DNA of 64,000 nt. It comes from Streptomyces buecherae. Its GTDB lineage: Bacteria; Actinomycetota; Actinomycetes; Streptomycetales; Streptomycetaceae. The DNA is taken from contig NZ_CP060404.1 of assembly GCF_014295035.1 (NCBI RefSeq), positions 1,592,001-1,656,000 on the forward strand. The letters are read 5' to 3'. Below the pieces are notes generated by a model. That model was not told the DNA's origin. It saw only the letters and a program-made list of their open reading frames with translations, and ran no database searches. The stretch's first letter is position 1; every line of letters begins with the position of its first letter. The position numbers were made by a program, and so were the translations under genes. This document shows, one piece after another, positions 26,672 through 37,433 of this stretch.

Positions 26672-28471
26672 TCACGTACGCGGCGAACCGGCCCGCCACA
26701 CCGTCACGTCGAGGCTGATGTAGTCACTCGGATCACCCTGCGGCGCGGCCCCCTGGTACGTGACCAGGGCGAGGTCACCGGAGGCGGCCAGCACGCAGAC
26801 CCGGGAGCCCGGGGTGAGCTGGCCGAGGCCGATCTCGGCGGTGAAGCGGGTGGTGTCCCGGCAGGAGGTGGCGGAGCCGTACTCGTCGGCCCGCAGCAGC
26901 ACCAGCTTCCCGCCGTCGCCCGCGCGCACGCTGCCGCCGCCGCTGCCGGGCGCGGCGGGGTTGCGGTAGCCGAAGTCGGCGGCGGTGGCCGGGGAGTTGT
27001 CGGGCCGCAGCGGGTCGGTGGCCAGGGTGAGGTGGTAGCCGTCGGGCAGCGACACGTCGTCGTAGTCGACGCCCTTGGGGCTGATCCCGCCGGGCAACCG
27101 GCTGCCCGGGCCGGTGGGCACGCCGGTCGGCTCCACGCCCTCGCGGTCCCCGCTGCCGGACGGCCCGCCCCCAGGGCCCTGGCCCACCGGGTCCGACGCG
27201 TCGCGCGACGGCTCGCCCTTCGACTCGCCGTCGGGCGTGCGCGGGGCGCTCGAATCGCCCCCGCGCCGGGCGGAGCTGTCCCCGTCGTCGTCCTGGCCGA
27301 GGTAGTACGCGGCGCCGGCGCCCGCTCCCACCACGAGCACGGCGGCGGCCACCAACGCGGCCACGCGCCGGCCGGCCCGCCCCGGGGGCGCGGCGGTGCC
27401 ACCGGAGTCGGGAGCGGGGGCGCGGTCGGGGGCGTTCGGGTGGTCGGCGGCCGGCTCGCGCCGCGCCGGGTCGAACGCGCCACTACCTGACGCCGCCGCG
27501 CTGTGGTGCGCGCTCGCGTCGGCGCCACGGCCCCGGGCCAGCGTCTCGTCGTGCGGGGAGGCACCGGCCGCCGGTGCGGGGCTCGCGGACCGGTGGCCGA
27601 GGTCGGCGGCGACCACGGTGGGCAGCCAGTCCTCCGGGCGGCGCAGTTCGGCGCCGGGGGACGCGGCCCGGCACATGGCGATGACCTCCGCGGGGGTCGG
27701 CCGGTCGGCCGCCTCCTTCGCCAGGCAGCGGCCGATCAGCTCGCGCAACTCCTCGGGCACGCTGCTGAGGTCGGGCTCCTTGTGGACGACCCGGTAGAGG
27801 ACGCCGTGCGGCGTGCCGTCGCCGAAGGCCGGGGCGCCGGACGCCGCGAAGCAGGCCACCTGGCCGAGCGCGAAGATGTCGGTGGCCGCCGTGATCTCGG
27901 TGGCCTCGGCCTGCTCGGGCGCCATGAAGGCCGGGGTGCCGATGGTCATGCCGCTGCCGGTGAGCGAGCTGGCGTCCGCGGCGCGCGAGATGCCGAAGTC
28001 GATGACGCGCGGGCCGTCGGCCGCGAGCAGCACGTTCGACGGCTTGAAGTCGCGGTGCACGATGCCCGCCTCGTGGACGGCAGCGAGCGCCTCGGCCATC
28101 CCGGCGATCAGCAGCAACACGGTGGGAACGGGCAGCGGGCCGTGGTCGGTGATCACCGACTGGAGCGAGGGGCCTGGCACGTACGCGGTCGCCAGCCAGG
28201 GCGTGTCGCCCTCGGTCTCCGCGTCGATGACCGGCGCCGTGTACAGGCCGTGCACCCGCTTGGCCGCCGCCACCTCGCGGCGGAACCTGCCCCGGAACTC
28301 CGGGTCCTCGCTCAGGTCGGGCCGCACCACCTTGATCGCGACCGGGCGGCCGGCCGGCGTGTAGGAAAGGTAGACCTTGCCCATGCCGCCCGAGCCGAGC
28401 TTGGCGGCGAGCCGGTAGCCCGCGATCTGGCGCGGGTCCTTCTCCCCCAGCGCCTTGAAGACCTCCGCCAC
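26672..28471 (-). CDS. Transmembrane Ser/Thr protein kinase, paralogue of the adjacent kinase
   Basis: The 599-residue paralogue shows the same domain order: kinase about 15-285, a shorter polar linker, a membrane helix near 365-390 (VAALVAAAVLVVGAGAGAAYYLG) and an extracellular domain ending DPSDYISLDVTVWR. Catalytic motifs are GSGGMGKV, AIKVV, HRDFKPSNVLL and VIDFGIS. The Leu of HRDLK is Phe here, which is tolerated in active kinases. GTG at 28471 is set by GGGGAGGA five bases upstream. Longer upstream frames have no such signal. The gap to the next kinase is 116 bases, so they may share a transcript. The shared outer domain probably senses a related external signal. Confidence 0.94.
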   Translation of the reverse strand: MAEVFKALGEKDPRQIAGYRLAAKLGSGGMGKVYLSYTPAGRPVAIKVVRPDLSEDPEFRGRFRREVAAAKRVHGLYTAPVIDAETEGDTPWLATAYVPGPSLQSVITDHGPLPVPTVLLLIAGMAEALAAVHEAGIVHRDFKPSNVLLAADGPRVIDFGISRAADASSLTGSGMTIGTPAFMAPEQAEATEITAATDIFALGQVACFAASGAPAFGDGTPHGVLYRVVHKEPDLSSVPEELRELIGRCLAKEAADRPTPAEVIAMCRAASPGAELRRPEDWLPTVVAADLGHRSASPAPAAGASPHDETLARGRGADASAHHSAAASGSGAFDPARREPAADHPNAPDRAPAPDSGGTAAPPGRAGRRVAALVAAAVLVVGAGAGAAYYLGQDDDGDSSARRGGDSSAPRTPDGESKGEPSRDASDPVGQGPGGGPSGSGDREGVEPTGVPTGPGSRLPGGISPKGVDYDDVSLPDGYHLTLATDPLRPDNSPATAADFGYRNPAAPGSGGGSVRAGDGGKLVLLRADEYGSATSCRDTTRFTAEIGLGQLTPGSRVCVLAASGDLALVTYQGAAPQGDPSDYISLDVTVWRAGSPRT

Positions 28472-28640
28472 CTTCGTCCTCCCCGTTTCAGCACCGCACG
28501 CCCCGACCTTAACCGAGCCTTCGGGCCCGGTACGCGGAGCGGTGGGCCCGCCCGGCGGGGGCCGGGGCGCGGGCGGGGGCGCGTTCCGGCTGGCCGGTAC
28601 GCCAGCGCGCCCCGGGCGCGTGGTGCGGTAGGACAGGGCC

Positions 28641-29357
28641 ATGGCAGCGACCTCACCGATCACACCAGCACCACCACGGGCGAAGGCGGCGGGCGTGGCG
28701 CCGAGCGCCGCGGAGCGGCCGGCCGTCGTCGGGCTGGTGCTCGCGGCGGGCGGTGGCCGGCGGCTCGGCGGGCGGCCCAAGGCGCTGCTCGACCACGGCG
28801 GTCGGCCGCTGGTGGAGCGCGCGGTGCGTGCGGCGCGGGCGGGGGGCTGCGCGCCCGTGGTGCACGTGGTGCTCGGGGCGGCGGCGGAGCGGGTACGCGA
28901 GCGGGCCGACCTCGCGGGCTGCGTCGTGGCCGACAACCCCGACTGGGCCACGGGCATGGGCTCCTCGCTGCGCGCCGGGCTGGCGTCGGTGCGCGACGCC
29001 CCGCGTGGCGGGCTCGGGCCGGGCGGGTCGCCTTCCAGCCGGGGCGCCTCGGCGGTCCTCGTGCTCCTCGTGGACCAGCCGGGCGTGGGCGCGGAGGCGG
29101 TGGCGCGGATGGTGCGCGCGCACCGGGCGGGCGCGGGCCTGGTGGCCGCGGCGTACGAAGGGCGGCGCGGGCACCCCGTGCTGTTCGCCCGACAGCACTG
29201 GGCACAGGTGGCCGCGCTCGCCCACGGCGACCGTGGGGCGCGGGACTTCCTGCGCGCCCACGCGGCCGATCTGACGCTCGTGGAGTGCGCCGACATCGCC
29301 TCCTGCGCGGACATCGACACCCCGGCCGACCTGCGGCTGCTCGATCCCGACCGCTGA
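28641..29357 (+). CDS. MocA-like nucleotidyltransferase
   Basis: This is a 238-residue NTP-transferase fold protein related to MobA and MocA, which attach CMP or GMP to molybdopterin. The nucleotide-binding loop GLVLAAGGGRRLGGRPKALL lies near residue 31. The second motif is ADNPDWATGMGSSLRAGL, and the metal-binding region is LLVDQPG. MocA enzymes make the cytosine-type molybdenum cofactor used by xanthine dehydrogenase. Its place among purine-catabolic genes fits that role, although no xanthine dehydrogenase is in the window. The first 25 residues are low complexity. It is divergent from the kinase genes. Confidence 0.85.
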   Translation: MAATSPITPAPPRAKAAGVAPSAAERPAVVGLVLAAGGGRRLGGRPKALLDHGGRPLVERAVRAARAGGCAPVVHVVLGAAAERVRERADLAGCVVADNPDWATGMGSSLRAGLASVRDAPRGGLGPGGSPSSRGASAVLVLLVDQPGVGAEAVARMVRAHRAGAGLVAAAYEGRRGHPVLFARQHWAQVAALAHGDRGARDFLRAHAADLTLVECADIASCADIDTPADLRLLDPDR

Positions 29358-29415
29358 GGTCGGGGCGGGTTCGTCGTGGGTAGCGGCTCGTTCGGCCGGC
29401 CGGGCCCTCGGCGCG

Positions 29416-30012
29416 TCAGCGGTCGCCGTCGCCGGGGTGGGTGCCGGGGGCGGGGGTGGTGTGCGGGCCGACGGTGGTGCCGGTATGCGGGTCGGCGGTG
29501 GTGCCGGTGGCCGGGTCGACCGTGGTGGCGTCGCCGGTGGACACGATCCCGGAGACGTTCCCGCCGATGGCCACCGATCGCTCCGCCGAGGCGTGCGCGG
29601 TGGCGGGCGGCGTGGTTGGCGTGGTTGGCACGGCCGGCGACACGGTGGGTGGCGCGAGGGGCGCGGCTCCGCTTCGGGGGTGGGCCGGGGCCGGGGTGGG
29701 GCCGTCGCCGGTGGACACGGCGCCGGAGACGTTTCCGCCGATCGCGACGGACCGGTGCCCGCTCGCCGTGACGGCGGGGCTCGCGGGGGCGGTCGGGCCG
29801 GGTGGAGCCGGCGCGGCGGGCCGCCGCAGCGCGTACACCGAGACGCCCAGGCCGGCCAGGCCGACGATCGTGCCCACGATGCCCGCCACCTGGCCCGCCG
29901 TGTCCAGGTCGGCGATCGCCACGAGCGCGACCAACCCGATGGCCAGCAATGCCCCGGCCGTCACGCCGCCCCAGGCCAACGCCCGCTGTCGTCCCGTCAT
30001 ATGAGCCATCAT
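29416..30012 (-). CDS. Two-helix membrane protein with two IGGNVSG repeats
   Basis: I do not recognise a characterised family. The protein of about 198 residues has two hydrophobic helices near the N-terminus (GVTAGALLAIGLVALVAIA and AGIVGTIVGLAGLGVSVYAL). Pro/Thr-rich stretches follow, with two nearly identical copies of a 16-residue unit, RSVAIGGNVSGxVSTGD, about 55 residues apart. Similar GNxSGxVxTGD units occur in actinobacterial signalling and conflict proteins. ATG at 30012 is set by GGGGGGAG about nine bases upstream. A second ATG follows immediately. It converges with the MocA-like gene and is divergent from malate synthase. Confidence 0.7.
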   Translation of the reverse strand: MMAHMTGRQRALAWGGVTAGALLAIGLVALVAIADLDTAGQVAGIVGTIVGLAGLGVSVYALRRPAAPAPPGPTAPASPAVTASGHRSVAIGGNVSGAVSTGDGPTPAPAHPRSGAAPLAPPTVSPAVPTTPTTPPATAHASAERSVAIGGNVSGIVSTGDATTVDPATGTTADPHTGTTVGPHTTPAPGTHPGDGDR

Positions 30013-30415
30013 CGACGGCGCTCCCCCCACCACGCCACGCACTCGCCGCAACCCGTGTCAGCCGCCCGGACGCCGGCGCGTGGGGCCGGCCCGCCGGGCG
30101 CGTGAGCGGCGCCCGACGGACGCGGGCCACGGCGTGACCGCTGCCGGACATCGGCCCCATTGAACTTCCACCATGAGAAAACTATTCTCCATCAATCAGA
30201 AGCACCATGGCCGAAGCTCCGCCGTCCCCGCACCTCCACCACGGCACCACGGCACCACCCACCCGGGCACCGTTCGCCGTCGCCGCGCGGCGGCGTCCGC
30301 CACCGCCCTCCGCGCCCCGCCCGCCCTTCCGCGCCCCGCAGGCCGCCGCGTTGGCCCCGGCCGCGCCCGGGGGGCGGCTCGGCCGGGGGCGCCCGTCGAA
30401 GGAGAGTCAGCTCTC
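30013..30415. other. Divergent region upstream of malate synthase
   Basis: About 400 bases with no gene. An AT-rich island at 30158-30202 stands out and contains GAGAA-N5-TTCTC. The remainder is GC-rich without visible structure. Confidence 0.5.
30175..30189 (+). promoter_or_regulatory. IclR-type candidate operator upstream of malate synthase
   Basis: GAGAA-AACTA-TTCTC is flanked by TG and CA, giving a loose match to the TGGAAATNATTTCCA box of IclR, which controls glyoxylate genes in enterobacteria. It lies about 230 bases before the malate synthase start, inside the only AT-rich island of the region. Confidence 0.35.
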
Positions 30416-32041
<1,626 letters not shown>

Positions 32042-32309
32042 GCAGGGGAGTTGGCTACTCCCGGCGGGGTCCCCCACCCCTCACACGACCGGTTTCTGAG
32101 GCCATCTGGACGGGGAAAACGCAACTTCGACAGGGTCCGCCGGGGCGGCTACCTTCACCTGGTCCCCGGCGATCGCCCACGGTCGTACGGGGAGTTCCCG
32201 CGGGCCGCGCGCTCCCGCGACGGGACGCGTGGGGCCCGCCCCGCGCGCCCTCGCCCCGCGCGTGGGCCACCGAACGGGACCCCGCCAGGCACCCCCTCCA
32301 GGGAGACGC

Positions 32310-32867
32310 ATGCCCCATCTCGCTCTGTACACGTTCGGCGTCCTGAGGTCGCCCCTCACCGATCCCGCGCCCCTCACGGGCGAGTTCCTCGACCGCGGCG
32401 AGGCCATCTACCGGAAGATCAGCCAGCACCCCGGGTACCTCGCTCACGCCGAGGCGGCCGACGGGAAGCGGGGCGCCCACTTCGACCTGGACTGGGGCGC
32501 GTGGGGCGAGTTCGCCGTACCGGCCTGGTACGGCAAGGGCCGGACGATGGACACCATCGCCCTGGCCGCCTCCCTCTCGCTCTGGACCGACCTGCGCCCC
32601 GCCTTCGACGCCATCTACACCGGTCCGCACCGGGCGGCGCTGAACAGGCGTCACGACTGGTTCGAGCGGTCAACGCACCCGGGTTACGTGTTCTGGTGGG
32701 TCCCCGAAGGCGCGACACCCACCTGGCAGGACGGGGTCTCCCGGCTGGAGCACCTGCACACCCACGGCCCCGCGTCGCACGCCTTCACCTTCCACCACGC
32801 CTTCACCCCGGAGGCGACTCCCACCCGGGTCACGGGCATCGGCCCGAAGGACGAGCGGGTGCGCTGA
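32310..32867 (+). CDS. DUF3291-like protein
   Basis: This is a soluble 185-residue protein with a ferredoxin-like monooxygenase feel. It has an N-terminal HLALYTFGVL strand, a Trp-rich centre (DLDWGAWGEFAVPAWYGKG), and a final WWVPEGATPTWQDGVSRLEHL segment. I associate these with the DUF3291 family. The function is unknown. Members sometimes act as small-molecule oxygenases or dimeric alpha-beta barrel binders, but no catalytic residue can be named. ATG at 32310 follows AGGGAGACGC. It stands alone after malate synthase and ends at two strong hairpins. Confidence 0.75.
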   Translation: MPHLALYTFGVLRSPLTDPAPLTGEFLDRGEAIYRKISQHPGYLAHAEAADGKRGAHFDLDWGAWGEFAVPAWYGKGRTMDTIALAASLSLWTDLRPAFDAIYTGPHRAALNRRHDWFERSTHPGYVFWWVPEGATPTWQDGVSRLEHLHTHGPASHAFTFHHAFTPEATPTRVTGIGPKDERVR

Positions 32868-32881
32868 CGCGGAAGCCCGAA

Positions 32882-32920
32882 CGGCGGCCGGCCCCGTAGT
32901 GGTCACGGGGCCGGCCGCCG
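32882..32920. terminator. Perfect 16-base-pair hairpin after the DUF3291-like gene
   Basis: Arms starting CGGCGGCCGGCCCCGT pair perfectly around the seven-base loop AGTGGTC, 15 bases after the stop codon. There is no T-run. It is positioned to end the plus-strand transcript. Confidence 0.75.
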
Positions 32921-32971
32921 GAAGGTGAAGAACGTGCAAAACGCGAAACGTACAACCGCGAAAAAGAGGGC

Positions 32972-33007
32972 CGGGCGGTGCGGGACCCCTCTGTCCCGCA
33001 CCGCCCG
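32972..33007 (-). terminator. Rho-independent terminator of the serine protease gene
   Basis: CGGGCGGTGCGGGAC pairs perfectly with its complement around a six-base loop. On the minus strand it is followed by CCCTCTTTTT, a true T-tract that is rare in this genome. It lies about 115 bases after the protease stop. Confidence 0.8.
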
Positions 33008-33121
33008 TTTCTCCCTCGGCGATGGTCTGGGGCCGGGGCGCCCGTGCGGGCGCCGGTCGGCCGGTCAGCTCACGGGCCCGGTCTCCCGGACCGCGTCAAG
33101 CCGGTCGCCGTGGGGTGTGGT

Positions 33122-34483
33122 TCAGACGAGCTGCCACAGCGCCGGGGCGCTCACCGGGTCCCAGCCGGGCTGGGCCTGGTGCGGCTGGAGGCAGCGGTAG
33201 GTGGAGCCGTTGTAGGTGACCTGGTCGCCGGCGTTGTAGGTGGTGCCGGCCGCCCAGGTGCCCTCACCCGGGCCGGGGCCGGGGCCGGGGCCACCGCCGT
33301 CATCGGTCTTCAGGGTGAGCCCGTAGCCCTGGATCAGCGGGTTGATGGGCTGGTGGAAGGTGGTACCACCCGAGCGGCAGTCGCCGGAGCCACCGGAGGT
33401 GACGCCCTGGGCCTGGCTGCCGGAGATGTACGAGCCGCCGGAGTCACCGGGCTCGGCGCAGACCGTCGTCTGGGTCACGCCGCTGATGGTGCCCTCGGGG
33501 TAGGTGACGCTGGTGTTGTGCCGGGTGATGGTGCCGCAGTGCCAGCCGGTGGTCGAACCGGAGCGGCAGATCGAGGCGCCGACGGCCGACTGCGTCGAAC
33601 CCGCGACCTTGACGTTCTGGCCCTGGCTCGCGACGTACGGCGTGGCCTTCCAGTTGCTGTTGGTCGCCACCCAGGCCGTGTCACGGCCGGGGAAGGTGGA
33701 CGCCTGGAAGGAGCCCTGGCTGACCTGGTTGAAGCCGCTGGTGGTGGTGCCGGCCCGGCCACAGTGGCCCGCGGTCGCGAAGCCCTCCGTGGTGCCGCGG
33801 GTGACCGCGAAGCCGACCGAGCAGCGACCGCCGCTGCCCATGTAGTACGCGTCGCCGCCGCGGATGTCGTACAGCGGGCGCGGGCTCTCGGAGATGGTCT
33901 CGACGCGCACGAGGTCGCGGGCGACACCGCTGGCGGAGATCAGCTTCTGGGCGGCGGCCGGCTTGACCGCGTTCACCACGACGGTGTTGGTGCGCACGTC
34001 CACCGACCAGTACGGGGCGTCGACCGAGCTGTTCTTGACCGCGGCGCGGTCGAGCTTGGCCTTGGCGGCGTCCAGCTCGGCGAGCGTGTGCGACACCAGC
34101 TTGGCCTTGGCGCCCTTGGCGGCGATGCCGGCGACCTCGGAGCGGTCCGTGGTGGCGACGGTCAGCGTGGCGGACTCGGCGCCGCTGACCCAGGCGCCGG
34201 CGAAGTCGCGGCCCAGCGACTGCTGGAGCCGGCCGGCGAGCGCGCCGGCGTCGGCCTCGTTGACCAGTCGCTCCTTGGCCTGCTGCGGGCTGCTGAGGCC
34301 CAGGTCGCGCTGCATGGCCGCGAGGACGGCCGGGGACGTGTCGGCGACGCGCAGGGTCTCCGCGGCCGTCGGGGCGGCGGAGTCGGCCGACCGCGCGGAG
34401 GCAGTGCCCGGCAGCAGGCTGAGGGCGAGGGCGCCGACCGCCGCTGCCGCGGCACACGCGATGGTGGCGTGTCTTTGGGGCAT
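33122..34483 (-). CDS. Secreted streptogrisin C-like serine protease with chitin-binding domain
   Basis: This is an extracellular chymotrypsin-like protease (family S1E) of 453 residues. A Sec signal (LALSLLPGTASA) is followed by a long pro-region of about 170 residues that folds the enzyme and is then cut off. The mature domain starts near YDIRGGDAYYM. The triad is His in TAGHCG (about 239), Asp in GRDTAW (about 268) and Ser in PGDSGGS (about 347). A Gly/Pro linker leads to a C-terminal CBM5/12-type module (WAAGTTYNAGDQVTYNG). This matches streptogrisin C and suggests action on chitin-bound protein. The ATG start is followed by a typical basic signal n-region. Confidence 0.95.
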   Translation of the reverse strand: MPQRHATIACAAAAAVGALALSLLPGTASARSADSAAPTAAETLRVADTSPAVLAAMQRDLGLSSPQQAKERLVNEADAGALAGRLQQSLGRDFAGAWVSGAESATLTVATTDRSEVAGIAAKGAKAKLVSHTLAELDAAKAKLDRAAVKNSSVDAPYWSVDVRTNTVVVNAVKPAAAQKLISASGVARDLVRVETISESPRPLYDIRGGDAYYMGSGGRCSVGFAVTRGTTEGFATAGHCGRAGTTTSGFNQVSQGSFQASTFPGRDTAWVATNSNWKATPYVASQGQNVKVAGSTQSAVGASICRSGSTTGWHCGTITRHNTSVTYPEGTISGVTQTTVCAEPGDSGGSYISGSQAQGVTSGGSGDCRSGGTTFHQPINPLIQGYGLTLKTDDGGGPGPGPGPGEGTWAAGTTYNAGDQVTYNGSTYRCLQPHQAQPGWDPVSAPALWQLV

Positions 34484-34743
34484 GGGGTGTCTCCTCGGTT
34501 TCGGTGGGGGTTGGCGAAACCGTAAGTGGCGCGATCTCTTCCGCAGAAGATTCCAGATTTACCCCTGCCTCGCGGTATGGACCTGTGGCGGCGCCGCCAT
34601 CGACACGCACCGCCGCGATCGGTCCACGGCCACCGCGCGGGCCACGACCGCACCACCGTCGCGCCCGCGACCTGCACCGCGCCGCGTCACGGCCATCACA
34701 TCAGGTCCCCCTCGCCCGGCCGCGCCCGGGTCCCGTCCCACGG

Positions 34744-35754
34744 CTACGCCAGGGACCTCTCCCCCGGCCTGGACGGCGCCCGGCACGGGTTCGGGGCCGG
34801 GTTCCAGACCTCCGCGTCGTGAGCGGCGAGCCAGGCGGCGTAGCTCTCGCTGCGGGTGGCGGCGTCGGCGTGCGCGGCGTACGCGTGCTCCACCACGTCG
34901 GACGCGACGTCGGCGGCGGGCCCGTAGGGGTCCCAGCCGATGAGGTGCCGCCACATCAGCGGCGTACCGGCCAGCGCCCGGGTCACCAGCCCCGGCGGGG
35001 TGGGCAGGGTGGCGCGGCACAGGCCGGCGGCGCGGCCGACCTCGGCCAGGTAGACGCAGGAGGCGATGTCCGTCTCGTACAGGCGCCGGGGCCGGAACCC
35101 GGCCCGGGCGCAGGCGGCGTTGAAGCACTCGCCGAAGCAGCCGTCGCCCGGCACGACGGCCCACGCCTCGTCGGCGAGATCGGCCAACTCGACCTCGGAG
35201 CGGGTCGCGAGCGGGTGGTCGGTGCTGAGCATGACGAAGATCGGATCGACCGCGAACTGCCGCCAGGCCAGCCGGTCCGGCTCGGGCGGGGTGCTCTGGC
35301 CGCAGGCGCCGATGACGGCGAAGTTCAGCCGCCCGTCGGCGACCGACGCGGCGATCTCCCGGTCCGACCAGGCGATGCGGGTGGTCACCGGGGCGCCCGG
35401 GTGGGCGGCGGACAGGCGGTCCACCATGGCGCCGAGCAGCGGCCCGTGGGTGCCGCCGAGCCGGAAGGCGGGCGCCTGCTCGCCGTCCTGGGTCAGGCGC
35501 ACGGCCTCGCGCTGGAGCTGCCCCACGGCGGGCAGCAGGATGCGGGCGCGGTCCAACACGAAGTCACCCAGCGCGGTGGTCCGCACGCCGTACCGGCCCC
35601 GCTCGAACAGCCGCCCGCCCAGGGTGGCCTCGATCCGTTTCAACTGCGCGCTCAGGGCGGGTTGCGCGAGCCCGAGCACAGCGGCTGCCCGGGTCAGGCT
35701 GCCCGCTTCGGCTATCGTCCGGATCGCCCTCAGATGCCGCATCTCCAGGTCCAT
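34744..35754 (-). CDS. LysR-family transcriptional regulator
   Basis: The 336-residue protein has an N-terminal winged helix (LRAIRTIAEAGSLTRAAAVL to RLFERGRYGVRTT). A LysR effector domain follows, with the usual hinge (FRLGGTHGPLLGAMV). ATG at 35754 directly precedes the DNA-binding domain, but no good ribosome binding site is visible. It lies 164 bases downstream of the nucleobase permease on the same strand. It could control that permease, or it could be an independent gene. The effector is unknown. Confidence 0.93.
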   Translation of the reverse strand: MDLEMRHLRAIRTIAEAGSLTRAAAVLGLAQPALSAQLKRIEATLGGRLFERGRYGVRTTALGDFVLDRARILLPAVGQLQREAVRLTQDGEQAPAFRLGGTHGPLLGAMVDRLSAAHPGAPVTTRIAWSDREIAASVADGRLNFAVIGACGQSTPPEPDRLAWRQFAVDPIFVMLSTDHPLATRSEVELADLADEAWAVVPGDGCFGECFNAACARAGFRPRRLYETDIASCVYLAEVGRAAGLCRATLPTPPGLVTRALAGTPLMWRHLIGWDPYGPAADVASDVVEHAYAAHADAATRSESYAAWLAAHDAEVWNPAPNPCRAPSRPGERSLA

Positions 35755-35918
35755 GATGCGAGCTTGGACCCGCCGTCCACCCGGGACAATACCCAGGTCC
35801 AGACCAGCCCTCCGGAAGGCCGCGGCGACGCCGGTGCCCGCGATCGGCGGCGGCCGCGGCGGGGGTTGGGCGGCGGACGGGACCGGGCGAGGACGGGTGG
35901 CGCGGCCGGGGGCGCGGC

Positions 35919-37433
35919 TCAGGGGACGGTCGGTACCGGTGGCGGCGCCGAGCCGGCCGGCTGGTCGGACGGGGTCGCTGGCGTCGGGCTGCCCAGGTGG
36001 TTGAAGGCGAGGTTGAGGGCGACGGCCACGAGGCAGCCGGTGCTGATCCCGGAGTCCAGGACGACCAACACGTCGGCGGGGAAGGCGTGGTAGAAGCCGG
36101 GCGCGGCGACGGGGATCAGGCCCACGCCGAGTGCGGTGGCCACGATCAGCGCGTTCTCGCCCCGGTCGAGGTCCGCCCGCGCCAGGGTCTGGACGCCGCT
36201 GGCGGCGACCGAGCCGAAGAGCACGATGCCCGCGCCGCCCAGGACCGGCAGCGGGACCAGGGATATGACGGCCGCGGCGACCGGGAACATGCCCAGCAGG
36301 ACGAGGATGCCGCCGCCGGTGGCCACCACGTACCTGCTGCGTACGCCGGTCATCGCGACCAGGCCGATGTTCTGCGCGAAGGCGCTGGCGGCGAAGCCGT
36401 TGAAGACCGGGCTGACGGCGGTGCCGAGGGCGTCGGCGCGCAGCCCGCCCTCCAACGTCCGGCCGTCCGTGGGCCGGTCCACGATCTGGCCGAGCGCGAG
36501 CATGTCGGCGGTGGACTCGGTCATGCACACCAGCATCACCACGCACATCGAGACGATCGCCGCGAGGTGGAACTGCGGCGCGCCGAACTCGAACGGGGTG
36601 GGGAAGCCGAACACGTCCGCCTGCCGGACCCCGTCCGTGCTGGTCATCCCGAACGGGACGGCGGCCAGGGTGCCGACGACCAGGCCCAGCAGGATGGAGA
36701 TCTGCCGCAGGAAGCCGCGCGACAGCCGGCGCAGCGCCAGCACGATGACCAGCGTGGCGGCGGCGAGCGCCAGGTGCTTGGGGGCTCCGTGGTCGGCGGC
36801 CCGCGGGTCGCCGCCCTGGGCCCAGTCGAAGGCGACGGGCAGCAGCGAGAGGCCGATGAGGGTGATGACGCTGCCGGTCACCACCGGCGGGAAGAAGCGC
36901 ACCAGGCGGCGGAAGTACGGTGCGAGCAGGAAGCCGAGCACGCCGGCGACGATGGTGGCACCGAAGATGACCGGCAGCGCGTCACCGGGGCCGGCCGACT
37001 CGCCGATGGCGATCATGGGCGTCACGCCCGCGAAGGAGACGCCGTTGACGAACGGCAGCCGGGCCCCGATCCGCCCCACGCCGAGCGTTTGCAACAGCGT
37101 GGCGATGCCGGCGGTGAAGAGGCTGGCCCCGATGAGGAAGGCGGTCTCGGGCGGATCGAGCCCCACGGCGGGGCCGATGATCATCGGTGGGGCCACCACC
37201 CCGGCGTACATGGCGGCCACGTGCTGGAGCCCGCTGGCCACCGTCTTCCCCGGCGGCAGCGTCGCGTCGACCGGATGCGGCGCGTCGACCGGATGCGGCA
37301 CCTCGGCCGAGGCCCCCCGCGCCTCCTCCCGACGTGGCGTCCGCTCGCGCTTGCGTACCCGCTTCCGCTCCACGGAGGTCGCCACGGGCGTGGAGGCTGC
37401 GGTGGTTCGACGAAACCTGGGCACTGGCGCCAC
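35919..37433 (-). CDS. Nucleobase:cation symporter-2 permease (xanthine/uric acid type)
   Basis: This is an integral membrane transporter of 504 residues with 12-14 helices after a polar N-terminal tail of about 65 residues. NCS2 landmarks are GLQHVAAMYAGVVAPPMIIG near helix 1, a Glu-containing helix 8 region (MTESTADMLALGQ), and an FNGFAASAFAQNIGLVAMTGV segment matching the NCS2 signature. These carriers bring in xanthine, urate or uracil with protons or sodium. Its place in a run with 8-oxoguanine deaminase and urate genes favours a purine. GTG at 37433 is set by AGGAGGA upstream. The acidic QH motif of helix 1 is intact. Confidence 0.94.
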   Translation of the reverse strand: MAPVPRFRRTTAASTPVATSVERKRVRKRERTPRREEARGASAEVPHPVDAPHPVDATLPPGKTVASGLQHVAAMYAGVVAPPMIIGPAVGLDPPETAFLIGASLFTAGIATLLQTLGVGRIGARLPFVNGVSFAGVTPMIAIGESAGPGDALPVIFGATIVAGVLGFLLAPYFRRLVRFFPPVVTGSVITLIGLSLLPVAFDWAQGGDPRAADHGAPKHLALAAATLVIVLALRRLSRGFLRQISILLGLVVGTLAAVPFGMTSTDGVRQADVFGFPTPFEFGAPQFHLAAIVSMCVVMLVCMTESTADMLALGQIVDRPTDGRTLEGGLRADALGTAVSPVFNGFAASAFAQNIGLVAMTGVRSRYVVATGGGILVLLGMFPVAAAVISLVPLPVLGGAGIVLFGSVAASGVQTLARADLDRGENALIVATALGVGLIPVAAPGFYHAFPADVLVVLDSGISTGCLVAVALNLAFNHLGSPTPATPSDQPAGSAPPPVPTVP

